A stretch of DNA of 41,699 nt from CAYUIS01 sp964444825. Lineage in GTDB: Bacteria; Chloroflexota; Anaerolineae; B4-G1. The notes beneath the pieces were generated by a model, which was not told the DNA's origin, made no database searches, and was given only the letters and a program-made list of their open reading frames with translations. Made by a program: the position numbers and the translations under genes. This document shows positions 1 through 9,511 of the stretch, piece by piece. Numbering within the stretch: the first letter of the stretch is position 1; every line of letters begins with the position of its first letter. The DNA is taken from positions 1 through 41,699 of the forward strand of contig CAYUIS010000032.1 in the NCBI GenBank assembly GCA_964444825.1. The letters run 5' to 3'.

Positions 1-3000
1 AAATCGACCAGACCCTGTTCGGTCATACCGTCAATCAGCCTCTCGAACCGGAGCAGGGCATCGGCATCGAAATCGAATGTTCCTCCCGGCTGGAGCACGT
101 CAAAGTCGAGGGTCTCGACGCCCTCCGGCAGGCCCAGCTCGATCATCCCCGCGTTCCAGGTGACCATCGTGCGGAGCGCGTCGTGCATCTGCTCTTCAAT
201 GCGGATCCGGGCGTGGGTCGTGACGACGGCGACTAACCCCGCCAGCACCACCACCATCAAGGTCGCCGTACCGAGGACAAAGCGTGTGCGAATGGAGCCA
301 CGGCTCAGGAGACCCGCGACGGCACGGCGCGGGGAGATCGCCTGTTGCCGCTCCGGTTCCATCGTCTCGATGGCCGAGCCGCGCAGGATCGACCGTGCCG
401 GCATCCAGGCCGCTCCAGCGCAGATGAGGGGGGCGATGAGTATGCCTACTACGCCGTTCAGGAGCGCTGGCTGGACGGAACGCCAGGCAGCGCCCCACAG
501 ATCCAGGTCAGGGATGCCCCATCCATTGCCACCATAGGTCACAGCCAGGATTACGACGACCCCCGTCCCGCCGACCAGTCCCATCGCCCCACCGATCAGC
601 CCCATCAGCGCGGCCTCGCCGGTCACGACTGCCGTTATCTGGCACCGCGTCGCCCCGATAGCCCTCAGCATGCCCAGCTCGCGCCGCCGTTCCGTGACGC
701 TGATCATCGTGGTATTGACCACACCCAACGCCGCCGACACGACCGCGAGCAGCAGTAGCGCGTTCAGCATGGCCGGCAGCATGTCCATAACCTGTACTTG
801 TAGGTCGGCCATGTCCTGGAGGTCGCTCAAATACACGCCCGGATGACGGGCTAAAGCGTCTCTGAGCTCGGCCTCCAGCGCGGATCGATCGACGCCCGGC
901 AAGGGCCACAACACCGCCATCAAGGGATCTGTCGTGCCGAAAGCCTCGTCGGCTGCGACGCTGATGATCGAGGCGCCGACAAAGGGCGAACCGATACCCG
1001 CGATAGTGCACGTCACCGGCCCGTCCAAGCCGGTCACCTCGAAGGTCTCACCCAAGGAAACGGCGTTGTTGCTGGCCACGAGCGGCGTGACCAAGACGCC
1101 ACACCCGGATTCCAATACCGGCAGAGCTGTCTCCCAGTCCCCTTCAACGAAAGTAAACAGCGTATCGCCACTTTCGTACAGCTCGTGGGGGTCGGTTATG
1201 AAGGAAAAGTAAGTGGAGCCCAGGAACGAGAGCTCCGGCACGATCACATAATTCACCGCCGTGAGCCGGCCGCGCTCGCGCAGGACGTCTCTTACCTCGG
1301 CGAGTGCATCGGGGGCAATCGCGAGCTCGTCTATGGTGGCGTAGGCTGACATTCCCGCCATATAGTCGAAGGGGGTCAGAGCCCAGGCTCCCAATTGTGC
1401 GCTGTCTTGGATCTTGGGAAGCATCAGCTCGAAGAACATAAAACGGATAAAGCCAGTCATAGCGACGATCATTGTCAAGGCCACGGTGAGTGTCAGGATG
1501 GTCAACACCACACGGCCGCGGCTGCGATCGAGGTTGTCGCCGATCAGTCTCCCCGTTGCCTTGAGGAGGCGGGTGAGGGGCTGGCGCATCCACCGCCCCA
1601 CGCCACCGGTCAGGGTGGGCAGAATTAGCATCCAGCATCCCAGCCATAGCAGCGCGAACAGGCCGGTCAACAGGCTATCCCAGGGCGGCATGACCCACGT
1701 GCCGGGTGGAGCGATGGCGAGATACACGACCAGGGCGAGGATGACTACACCTCCGAGGAGCCAGGTTCTGCGCAGAGAACTGGCTTTCTCCGAAACGTGG
1801 GATTCCTCCCGTAGCGCGACCAGGGGCGAGATGCGGGTCGCTCGCCAGGCTGGGAGCAGGGCGGAGAGCAGGGTGACGCCGAGTCCCAGCGCCATTGCCA
1901 GGAACATGGTGGGAAGAGACACGCCACCCTCGGCAGCAATAAAGATGCCTTCGCTGACGATCTTTAATAGGGCAATAGTCCCCTGTCCCAGGAGCGGCCC
2001 GGCGATCAGGCCCACGAGGGTTCCGGCACCGCCGATGAAAAGGGCCTCGGCCAATACCAATCGTATCACCTGGCGACGGACCATACCCAGTGAGCGCAGC
2101 GCGCCAATCTGCTGCCGACGCTGGGTGACCGACATCGCGAAGGCGTTAAACACGAGAAAGCCCGCGGCAAGCGTGATTCCCACCCCGACCATCGTCAACA
2201 TGACGTCGAGTTGATCGAGCAGCCCGGTCATAAACGTCTGCGCGGCCTCCGATTCGGACAAGGCGTTCACAATGGCGCTACTGGTTACGTCGGCGGCGAC
2301 GGTCATCGCCACGCCCAACCCCACCGCCAGCGCGCTTAGGACGGTGCGTGTGCGTCCTTGCTCGAGGCTGCGCCAGGCCAGCGTCCATGTGAGCGAGCGC
2401 GCAATCCTGCGCTGGCCCTCCGGGCGCTTGGTTGCGGCTGGTTTCAGGGTCACTTGCTCGCTGCGCGTAGCCTCGACCACGTCCATTGCCGCCGCCTGCC
2501 GGGCCGGATAGTAGGCTGCCAGCGCGGCTACCAGCGGACCAAAAACCAGCGCCACCAGCGAGGCAATGGTGGCATCCCGCAGCCCGTCCCCCATAGTGAG
2601 GCGGATCGTCTCCCAGTCGGCGCGCACCCCTACTGAGGCTGCTCCGTTAGGCAGCACCAGCACGCCCCATGTCAGCAGCATCAGCAGGCCCAGCCCGCTG
2701 GCCACCAGCGCCGCCAGCAAGCCCAACGTCGCAGCCTCGGCCATCACCGCGCGGCGTACTTGACGTTGTGTTGCGCCCACCGCCCGCAACAGGCCAATCT
2801 CACGTCCACGCTCGGTTACATTGATGACCATCGTGTTGACCACACCCAGCGCAGCCACGACAACGGCCAGCAGCAGCAGACCGTTGAGCAGCAGCCCCAG
2901 CCGGTCAACGACCTCCAGCACCGGATCGAGGCTCTCGTCAAAGTCGAGCAGCGTGATCTGGGGGAACGGCTCGATAGCTCTCTCCACCTGCGCCAGCGTC

Positions 3001-5126
3001 GCTTTGACATCTTGTCGGTTAGTCGCCAGAATGCCCAGGAAGGACGGTTTCATTACATCGAAATAGGCCTCGCCGTCGGCGTAAGGAAGGATGGACATCA
3101 AAAAGCCGCCGCCGCCAATCCCGGCTACCGTAAACGCGACCTCGCCGCCAGGCGTCTGCACCGGGACATTGTCACCCACCTGGACCCCCAGCCGTTCGGC
3201 CACGATGGGCGTCAGCAGCATCGCCCGGCCGCGCTGCATCCACTCCAGTGCCGCTTCTGGGTCACCCTCGAAAAAGTCAAAGTTGCCGATGCGCAAGTAG
3301 ATCTCAGGGTCGACAAACAGCCCAGGCGCGCCGGGTACCGTGGCCAGATTGGATGGGACGACCTGGAAACGGTAGCGGATCACCTCAATCTGCCCCGATT
3401 CAACTAGCGGATCGAGGGCCGTCACAGCCAGGTTTAGGTCAAATCCCAAATCGTCCCGGGTGATAAACTGGAAGAAATTGTCGAATGTCAGTTCCTGGGA
3501 GGCGACCATCTCGGCGAGATCGCCGGTGATAAAGACGTCCTCGCGCCCGGCCGCCGAGCGCATGCTACCCATGGACCCTTTGAGACCGGCTGTCAGCAAC
3601 CCTGCGGTGGCGACGATGATGGTCAGCCCGGCTGTCAATGCGCCAGCGGTGAGCACCGCGCGTGTCTTGTTCCGGCCCAAGTTGTCGGCTGCCAGTCGTC
3701 CCGCGGTGCCCAGCCAGCGCGCCAGGATGGGTCGGACCAGAATCGTCACAGGATCGATCAGGGCCGGTAGCAAAAGGACCACGGCGCCTAGAAGGGCTGA
3801 CTGGCCCACTATCATGGCGGGCAGGGCGACGGAGATGTTAGGGCGAACCACCAGCCCAAAGGCGGCCAGTCCTGGCAGCAGCAAACCCAGCAGTACCGCG
3901 CCCACGCGCCCGCCAGAGCGGATGTACCAACCGGGTGCGGCCGTCGCCGTCTCTGGCTGCACCGCTACGATGGGCGGCACACGGCTGGCCCGCCAGGCCG
4001 GTTGGAGTGCGCCAACCAGTGTGACCCCCAGTCCCATCAACGTAGAGAGCGCCAACCCCCACCACGGCACGGCGAGGGGGGTGGCTTCAAGCGCGCCAAA
4101 GGTGCGCATCACAACCCAGGCCAGCCCTAGTCCGGCCAGCACGCCCGCGACGGTTCCCGCCAGGCCCAGTGTTCCTGCCTCGGCCAGCACTGTACCCATG
4201 ACCTGACGGCTCGTCATGCCCAGCGCGCGCAGTGCTCCGATCTCGCGCATCCGCCCGGTGACCGACATGGCAAAGGCGTTCAGGATGACGAAACTGGCGG
4301 CGAATAGGATGATGAGGCCGACAATCGCCAATCCGCCCTGCATCAGCATCACGTTACCCATCGCGCCGCCCGTGACCGCAGCACGAACGACGGCCAGGTC
4401 TGGACCAACCATCCCGGCCAGGCCGGCTTGGACCTGCTCACCGTTTGCACCAGGGCGCAGCGCGACCTCGACGCGGTCGATGAGATTCCGGGAATCTCTT
4501 GAGAATCCAAGGATCTGGGCCACACCAAGCGGTACGTAGGCGACCGTTTCCTCTGCCAACGCCGTCATATCCTGTTCGAGCTTTAGCCGCCCGGCAACGG
4601 TCAGCGTCGTCGTCCGACCATTTGCTCTCAGCACGATCTTTTCACCAACGTTCAGCCTGTGGTCGATGGCGACTTTCATTGGGAGCACAATGCTGTCTGG
4701 CCTGCCCAGGAATGTGCCGTTGGCCAGTTCGGGCTTGTGAAGGTCGGTGTACGTTTCGGGGTCAACGCCAAGGAGCTTTAGGCTGGAAATCTGCGGGTCG
4801 GTCTCCCCTTCGGCTGCGCTCGGGACCAGTTCCACCTCGACGCGCAGTGAGGGCGATGCGATCTCAACGTCGGGCGAAGCGCGCAGTGTGTCCAGGATGC
4901 GCTCATCAAAGGCCGCACCATCCCGGGCAAAGATCTCTACAAGCAACGCGGCGTCAACCCGTGGTCCCTCCTCGGAGAGCTCTGCCGCGCTTTGGCCAGC
5001 CGCCTGTCCGACGATGGACGCCGCCAATACCATAGCTACGCCCAGCGTGATGGCCAGCGCGGTCAAGATACTACGGAGGGGGTGAGCGGTCAGATTCCGC
5101 CAAGTGAGGGCTTTTAGTGAACGCAT
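1..5126 (-). CDS. Giant FtsX/MacB-family ABC permease, C-terminus cut by window edge
   Basis: One frame stays open without a stop from the ATG at 5126 to the left edge (1,708 codons). Upstream lies an AGGA Shine-Dalgarno about 7 bases from the ATG. The FtsX loop motif, of the form TxRxRxIGxLRxxG, appears four times, near residues 289, 769, 998 and 1474, each between hydrophobic helices. Extracytoplasmic MacB-like domains precede the first, second and fourth copies; the third block is short and has almost none. A further hydrophobic helix near residue 1612 starts yet another segment that is cut off. MacB/LolC proteins normally carry one FtsX domain and tandem predicted permeases two, so this is a fusion of at least two tandem permeases. 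The ATPase gene just upstream on the same strand is the obvious partner. Such systems use ATP hydrolysis to move substrates or do mechanical work in the envelope; the substrate is unknown. Confidence 0.88.
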   Translation of the reverse strand, partial: MRSLKALTWRNLTAHPLRSILTALAITLGVAMVLAASIVGQAAGQSAAELSEEGPRVDAALLVEIFARDGAAFDERILDTLRASPDVEIASPSLRVEVELVPSAAEGETDPQISSLKLLGVDPETYTDLHKPELANGTFLGRPDSIVLPMKVAIDHRLNVGEKIVLRANGRTTTLTVAGRLKLEQDMTALAEETVAYVPLGVAQILGFSRDSRNLIDRVEVALRPGANGEQVQAGLAGMVGPDLAVVRAAVTGGAMGNVMLMQGGLAIVGLIILFAASFVILNAFAMSVTGRMREIGALRALGMTSRQVMGTVLAEAGTLGLAGTVAGVLAGLGLAWVVMRTFGALEATPLAVPWWGLALSTLMGLGVTLVGALQPAWRASRVPPIVAVQPETATAAPGWYIRSGGRVGAVLLGLLLPGLAAFGLVVRPNISVALPAMIVGQSALLGAVVLLLPALIDPVTILVRPILARWLGTAGRLAADNLGRNKTRAVLTAGALTAGLTIIVATAGLLTAGLKGSMGSMRSAAGREDVFITGDLAEMVASQELTFDNFFQFITRDDLGFDLNLAVTALDPLVESGQIEVIRYRFQVVPSNLATVPGAPGLFVDPEIYLRIGNFDFFEGDPEAALEWMQRGRAMLLTPIVAERLGVQVGDNVPVQTPGGEVAFTVAGIGGGGFLMSILPYADGEAYFDVMKPSFLGILATNRQDVKATLAQVERAIEPFPQITLLDFDESLDPVLEVVDRLGLLLNGLLLLAVVVAALGVVNTMVINVTERGREIGLLRAVGATQRQVRRAVMAEAATLGLLAALVASGLGLLMLLTWGVLVLPNGAASVGVRADWETIRLTMGDGLRDATIASLVALVFGPLVAALAAYYPARQAAAMDVVEATRSEQVTLKPAATKRPEGQRRIARSLTWTLAWRSLEQGRTRTVLSALAVGLGVAMTVAADVTSSAIVNALSESEAAQTFMTGLLDQLDVMLTMVGVGITLAAGFLVFNAFAMSVTQRRQQIGALRSLGMVRRQVIRLVLAEALFIGGAGTLVGLIAGPLLGQGTIALLKIVSEGIFIAAEGGVSLPTMFLAMALGLGVTLLSALLPAWRATRISPLVALREESHVSEKASSLRRTWLLGGVVILALVVYLAIAPPGTWVMPPWDSLLTGLFALLWLGCWMLILPTLTGGVGRWMRQPLTRLLKATGRLIGDNLDRSRGRVVLTILTLTVALTMIVAMTGFIRFMFFELMLPKIQDSAQLGAWALTPFDYMAGMSAYATIDELAIAPDALAEVRDVLRERGRLTAVNYVIVPELSFLGSTYFSFITDPHELYESGDTLFTFVEGDWETALPVLESGCGVLVTPLVASNNAVSLGETFEVTGLDGPVTCTIAGIGSPFVGASIISVAADEAFGTTDPLMAVLWPLPGVDRSALEAELRDALARHPGVYLSDLQDMADLQVQVMDMLPAMLNALLLLAVVSAALGVVNTTMISVTERRRELGMLRAIGATRCQITAVVTGEAALMGLIGGAMGLVGGTGVVVILAVTYGGNGWGIPDLDLWGAAWRSVQPALLNGVVGILIAPLICAGAAWMPARSILRGSAIETMEPERQQAISPRRAVAGLLSRGSIRTRFVLGTATLMVVVLAGLVAVVTTHARIRIEEQMHDALRTMVTWNAGMIELGLPEGVETLDFDVLQPGGTFDFDADALLRFERLIDGMTEQGLVD

Positions 5127-5195
5127 AGGTTTCCTATCCGCACGTATTGGATGTGGAGAACACGGATTGGCAGGATCAGCGGATTATGCGATTTC

Positions 5196-5939
5196 CTACA
5201 ACTCTAGATCCGCCATCACGTCCATAATCTCCTGCATGCCTAGACCGCCGTCGCGCGGCAGCAGTTCGCGCACGAACTGACCATCCTGGAGAAAAACCAC
5301 CCGGTCGGCGTAGGACGCGGCACGAGGGTCATGAGTCACCATCACCACGGTCGCGTTCAGATCTCTACACGTCTTGCGCAGCATATCGAGGACGACCGTG
5401 CCGGACTTGGAGTCGAGGTTGCCGGTGGGCTCGTCAGCCAGCACGATCTTGGGCTCGCTGACGAAAGCGCGAGCGATGGCCACCCGCTGCTGCTGTCCAC
5501 CCGAGAGTTGATCGGGCCGGTGATGCTTGCGGTCGGCCAGGCCTACCATGTCGAGGAGTTCGTCAACGCGCGCCTCGTGGTCCTCAATGCGCTTGCCGTC
5601 GATGAGCAGCGGCAGGGCGACGTTCTCGGCCGCACTGAGCGTGGGCAGCAGGTTAAAGAACTGGAAGATAAAACCCACCTGCCGCCGGCGCACGATGGTG
5701 ATGTCGTCGTCGCTGAGGTGGGCCAACCGCTTGCCGCCGAGGACGACGTCGCCGTCGGTGGGCGTGTCGAGCCCTCCCATCAGGTGCAGCAACGTGGACT
5801 TGCCGGAACCGGATGGTCCCATGACGGCCACAAACTCTCCCTGCTGGACGACAAAGTCAACGCTCCGTAGCGCGTCAACCGTCACCTCGCCCATCTGGTA
5901 CTGCTTGCAAAGACTCTGTGTGCGTAATGCTTCTGCCAT
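5196..5939 (-). CDS. LolD/MacB-type ABC transporter ATPase
   Basis: A 247-residue ATP-binding subunit with Walker A GPSGSGKST, signature LSGGQQQR, Walker B IVLADEPTG and an H-loop VTHD. The sequence GFIFQFFNLLPTLSAAENV around the Q-loop is typical of the LolD/MacB/FtsE group that pairs with FtsX-type permeases. I chose the ATG at 5939 because AAGGAG sits 9 bases upstream. The frame can be extended to 6026, but the added residues are not conserved-looking and run into a perfect hairpin. The permease gene follows 69 bases downstream on the same strand, so the two probably form an operon and one exporter or mechanotransmitter. Confidence 0.95.
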   Translation of the reverse strand: MAEALRTQSLCKQYQMGEVTVDALRSVDFVVQQGEFVAVMGPSGSGKSTLLHLMGGLDTPTDGDVVLGGKRLAHLSDDDITIVRRRQVGFIFQFFNLLPTLSAAENVALPLLIDGKRIEDHEARVDELLDMVGLADRKHHRPDQLSGGQQQRVAIARAFVSEPKIVLADEPTGNLDSKSGTVVLDMLRKTCRDLNATVVMVTHDPRAASYADRVVFLQDGQFVRELLPRDGGLGMQEIMDVMADLEL

Positions 5940-6020
5940 CTGGTGTAGCTCCTTGAGTAAAACACCTGTGTAACTAGAAGACTGCTGACGGTGGATTCGG
6001 GACCTTGTAACTTGGTCTAG

Positions 6021-6051
6021 ACGCACTCCCCACCTGGCGTGGGGAGTGCGT
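6021..6051. terminator. Perfect 13-bp hairpin, probable terminator
   Basis: ACGCACTCCCCAC and its exact reverse complement are separated by a 5-base loop (ctggc). It lies between the GH-A-like gene (ending at 6124 on the minus strand) and the ABC ATPase start. No U-tract follows on either strand, so it could be a transcript-end stabiliser instead of an intrinsic terminator. Confidence 0.5.
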
Positions 6052-6072
6052 ATTGTGCCATTTGATAGAGGG

Positions 6073-6105
6073 CGGCACCCGAACGTTTACCCATTGCGGG
6101 TGCCG
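6073..6105. terminator. Second hairpin after the GH-A-like gene
   Basis: CGGCACCC (6073-6080) pairs with GGGTGCCG (6098-6105) over a 17-base loop. It begins about 20 bases past the stop of the hydrolase gene on the minus strand and sits beside the 6021-6051 hairpin. The pair probably insulates the hydrolase from the ABC operon. No T-run is visible. Confidence 0.4.
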
Positions 6106-6123
6106 TCGATAGCGTTACGTGCG

Positions 6124-7425
6124 CTAGTCGCTGCTTAGCTTACGTTTCAACTCGGCAGGGGTTGAGGCGGTAACAGCCTTGTACTCGACACCGGGATAGT
6201 ATCGCTTGTAGAAGTCCTGCAGGGTCAGAGTCCCGGGCCACGCGTGAGGGTTGACGGCGATCACGCGTCGGACGTCCAGGTCGCCGATGCCGGCGTCGTC
6301 CGCACTGCTGCCGATGGTAAGACGGGTATCATCCCACGTGCTCTCGACGACTGCGCGTGCCCAGGCAGCGTCTGCGTTTGGGGGCAGTAGTACGTAAGTG
6401 CGGTCGTACTGAACGCGGGGAAGCCCACGAGGCTCACCAGCGCCCGGTCCCGGTTCGCCTGGCGTCACCGGTCCAGGCGCCCCGCCGTATACGAAGGGTT
6501 TGGCTGGGTCATCCTTTACGTGCGCCGACAGCTTTCGGGATACGTCGGTCCCAGCTATGTCAAAGCTCGACCAATGCCCGAAACTACCCCAGGTAAAGAT
6601 CGTGGCGCCGACGACATAGGCATCCTTCTGCAGCTCTTTGTCATACCAGACCAACTGCCGGAAGTAGTAATCGGCCTTGTCGTACTCCTTGTCCTGCCTG
6701 GACCAAAAGTCACCCAACCCTCTCCACGTGCCGCCTGCTCCCGCCTCTGGTGGCTTGGGGTTCACCAGTGGATCGATGCCACATTCGGTGATCGCCAGCG
6801 GCACATCGCCCACACCGTTGGGGATCAGGTGCTGGCGGTAGACCTTGCGGTAACGGAGGGTTGTCCAGCCCTCATCTCCTTGATCTTCGTCGGGGTCCAT
6901 CTGATGCTTGCCCGTCATCCACCACATCCAGGGGCAACTGTACTCGTGAAGGCCAAGGATAGCCTGGTATTGCTTGGCGGCCTGAAGAGCTGGCAGGAAG
7001 GCGGGCCATAGGGCCAAGCTCGGATTGCCAGTGGCAAAGTTCCCGATCACGCACTTGAGCCCGTGCTCAGCCATCAGCCGCATCCGCTCTACCTCGAGCT
7101 GTGCGTACCAACCCATTTCCTCGTCGGTGTTCCACACTGGTTCGTTGTGACCCTCCCAGTAGGTGATGTGGGGATTGGACTGATACGTACTCAATTGATC
7201 GCTCACGAATTGTTGTGCCCCTTCTAGAGGAGTCTTGCCGGTGTTTCTCTGGAGTTGCGCATCATAGTCCCCTTGGAACTTGCGGCCAATTACCAGAACG
7301 CTCTTGGGGATGTTTACCGCCGTTCCCCAGTCCCCCACGAGTTTGATCACCGCTGGGCCGGCCTCGATAAACTCGCCTAACCCCTCGGCAACCCGCAGGA
7401 CATGGGCACCTAGTTTGGTCGGCAT
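6124..7425 (-). CDS. Clan GH-A-like glycoside hydrolase with C-terminal accessory domain
   Basis: A 433-residue protein with AGGAGG upstream of the ATG. The N-terminal two thirds look like a TIM-barrel hydrolase of the cellulase superfamily: GHNEPVWN resembles the Asn-Glu-Pro acid/base site and ITECGID resembles the nucleophile strand, with Trp-rich loops between them. A Pro/Gly-rich linker near residues 315-335 leads to a C-terminal domain of about 95 residues containing RRVIAVNPHAWPG. From memory, a similar module occurs beside other hydrolases in Chloroflexota. No signal peptide is seen, so location and substrate are unknown. It stands alone, divergent from the ABC-F gene. The exact GH family cannot be decided by eye. 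Confidence 0.6.
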   Translation of the reverse strand: MPTKLGAHVLRVAEGLGEFIEAGPAVIKLVGDWGTAVNIPKSVLVIGRKFQGDYDAQLQRNTGKTPLEGAQQFVSDQLSTYQSNPHITYWEGHNEPVWNTDEEMGWYAQLEVERMRLMAEHGLKCVIGNFATGNPSLALWPAFLPALQAAKQYQAILGLHEYSCPWMWWMTGKHQMDPDEDQGDEGWTTLRYRKVYRQHLIPNGVGDVPLAITECGIDPLVNPKPPEAGAGGTWRGLGDFWSRQDKEYDKADYYFRQLVWYDKELQKDAYVVGATIFTWGSFGHWSSFDIAGTDVSRKLSAHVKDDPAKPFVYGGAPGPVTPGEPGPGAGEPRGLPRVQYDRTYVLLPPNADAAWARAVVESTWDDTRLTIGSSADDAGIGDLDVRRVIAVNPHAWPGTLTLQDFYKRYYPGVEYKAVTASTPAELKRKLSSD

Positions 7426-7516
7426 AGGATTCCTCCTTTCTTCCTGTGCATAAAACCTTTGCCTTTTTACCTCTTGCTGATCAAGAGTGTACTATGAAAT
7501 GGACCTGGGTGCAAGG

Positions 7517-7544
7517 TTGGCACACTAATGGCCCATGGTATAAT
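7517..7544 (+). promoter_or_regulatory. Sigma70-type promoter of the ABC-F/coaE operon
   Basis: TTGGCA, a 16-base spacer and a perfect TATAAT lie 53 bases upstream of the ABC-F start codon, in the gap between divergent genes. Confidence 0.7.
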
Positions 7545-7597
7545 ACTACGTCGCAGTCCTCACCATATCTCGGGCTCGCGATACGCAAAATGCTCCT

Positions 7598-9511
7598 ATG
7601 TCTATTCTCACTGCCAGTAGTCTAGCCAAGTCATATGGCGCTCAGGATGTCTTTGGTGACATCTCTTTCCAGATTCCCCACGGTTCCAAGATCGCTCTCG
7701 TGGGCCCTAATGGGTCCGGCAAGACGACCCTCCTACACCTGATCGTCGGGTTAGAAGAGCCTACAAATGGCCGTGTTCATCGAGCCAAGGATCTGCGTAT
7801 TGCCTACCTCCCTCAACAGGCTGATCGAGCGTTGCAGCCAACCCTCTCGGGTTCTGGAACACTGCGGCAGGCGATGCAAGAAGTGTTTACCGACTTGAGG
7901 AAGCAGGCGGGCGAGCTGCGTCGCCTGGAGAGGGCGATGGCTGATTCTAGCACCCAGGAGAGGGCATTGGAGCGGTATGGTGCTGCACTGGAGGCTTTTG
8001 AGCTAGCCGGCGGCTACACATATGAGCAGCGCATCGAGCAGGTCCTTTCCGGCCTGGGTTTCGACAGGGAGGATTTCCAGCGTCCCGTGGCGCAGCTCAG
8101 TGGAGGACAAAAGACGCGCGCGCTGTTGGCGCGCCTCTTGCTGGAGGAGCCCGATCTGTTGCTGCTGGATGAGCCGACCAACCACCTCGACCTGGCCGGC
8201 ATCGAATGGTTGGAGAGTTACCTCAGCGTCTGGCAAGGGGCTGTGGTCGTCGTGGCGCACGACAGAGCCTTTCTCGACGCGGTCGTCGAGCGGGTGTGGG
8301 AGATGGCGTGGGGACGGTTGGAGCGATACCGCGGGAATTATAGTGCCTATGTAGCCCAGAAAGCCGAACGCCTGGCACTTCAACTCACCCAGCACGAGCG
8401 TCAACAACAGCATATCGAACAAACCGAGGATTTCATCCGCCGGAATATCGGTGGCCAGCGATCCGGCGAGGCGAAAGGGCGGCGCAAACGTCTGGAACGA
8501 ATCGAGCGGATCGAGAGACCGAGCGAATACCGCCCTATGAATATCACCTTGGGCGATGTGGCGCGCAGCGGCGATCTGGTCGCAGGGCTCTACGATCTGT
8601 CTGTAGGTTATGATCGAGCTGCCCCTCTGTTCACAGCCGGGGAGTTTGAGTTGCGGCGCGGGCAGCGAGTGACGCTCCTGGGGCCTAATGGCTCAGGCAA
8701 GACTACTCTGGTGCGCACGATTCTGGGCCGGGTCTCGCCGCTGGCTGGGCGTGTGCGTATCGGTGCGGGCGTACATATGGGCTACTTTGCGCAGGGGCAT
8801 ACGGACCTCGATCTTGACAAGACGGTGCTCGAGACCGTGTTGGAGGCAGGCGAGCTAAGGATAAGCCAGGCCAGAGACTGGCTAGGGCGTTATCGGTTCT
8901 CTGGCGATGATGTTTACAAGCACGTCGGCGATCTATCTGGGGGTGAACAGGCCCGAGTTGCGCTGTCTGTCCTGGCTTTGCAGGGGGCCAATTTCCTCAT
9001 CCTTGACGAGCCGACGAATCACCTTGACATTCCCTCTCAGGAAGTGCTGCAAGAAGTGCTGGCCGAATTCGGCGGCACGCTGTTGATCGTGAGCCACGAC
9101 CGCTATCTGATTCACAAGTTGGCTACCCACGTGTGGGCGATTGGGGAAGGGCAGTTGCGGGAGTTCAAGGCAGGGTACGACGCGTACCGCGAGTGGGAGA
9201 TGCAGCGACGGGGATGGATAGGATCATCTGAGGGCGAAGCGGAGCGAGAATCGCAGGGCGAAGGAGAAAGACGTCGGATACGGGAAACCCTCAGGGTGGA
9301 GGAGAGGGAGGCAGCCCGGGAGGCCCGGCGTCAGGCTGAGCTGGAACAGATGATTCACGAGCTGGAGGGGCGACGGGCACAATTGGAGGACCAATTGGCG
9401 GCCGCCAGCGAACGCCAGGAGATCGAGAGAGTACGACAACTGGGCATAGAATATGCGGGAATCGAGGCAGAGTTGGACACACTGCTCACTGCCTGGACGA
9501 GGGGAGGATGA
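7598..9511 (+). CDS. ABC-F family ATPase (translation factor / antibiotic target protection type)
   Basis: A 637-residue protein with two fused ABC domains and no membrane segments. Each domain has Walker A GPNGSGKTT. The signatures are LSGGQKTR in the first domain and LSGGEQAR in the second, and each Walker B is followed by DEPTNHLD. A charged linker with many Arg/Glu joins the domains, as in ABC-F factors that act in the ribosomal E site. A Glu/Arg-rich C-terminal segment (about residues 545-630) is predicted coiled coil, like that of Uup. The C-terminus overlaps coaE by four bases, so the two are co-translated. The start has no strong Shine-Dalgarno. Subfamily and role (housekeeping or resistance) cannot be settled from sequence alone. 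Confidence 0.93.
   Translation: MSILTASSLAKSYGAQDVFGDISFQIPHGSKIALVGPNGSGKTTLLHLIVGLEEPTNGRVHRAKDLRIAYLPQQADRALQPTLSGSGTLRQAMQEVFTDLRKQAGELRRLERAMADSSTQERALERYGAALEAFELAGGYTYEQRIEQVLSGLGFDREDFQRPVAQLSGGQKTRALLARLLLEEPDLLLLDEPTNHLDLAGIEWLESYLSVWQGAVVVVAHDRAFLDAVVERVWEMAWGRLERYRGNYSAYVAQKAERLALQLTQHERQQQHIEQTEDFIRRNIGGQRSGEAKGRRKRLERIERIERPSEYRPMNITLGDVARSGDLVAGLYDLSVGYDRAAPLFTAGEFELRRGQRVTLLGPNGSGKTTLVRTILGRVSPLAGRVRIGAGVHMGYFAQGHTDLDLDKTVLETVLEAGELRISQARDWLGRYRFSGDDVYKHVGDLSGGEQARVALSVLALQGANFLILDEPTNHLDIPSQEVLQEVLAEFGGTLLIVSHDRYLIHKLATHVWAIGEGQLREFKAGYDAYREWEMQRRGWIGSSEGEAERESQGEGERRRIRETLRVEEREAAREARRQAELEQMIHELEGRRAQLEDQLAAASERQEIERVRQLGIEYAGIEAELDTLLTAWTRGG

Noticed and set aside
1414..2214. 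Long plus-strand open frames at 160-5085, including a 266-codon one
   Set aside because: They are antisense shadows of the single open minus-strand permease frame, which has clear FtsX motifs throughout.
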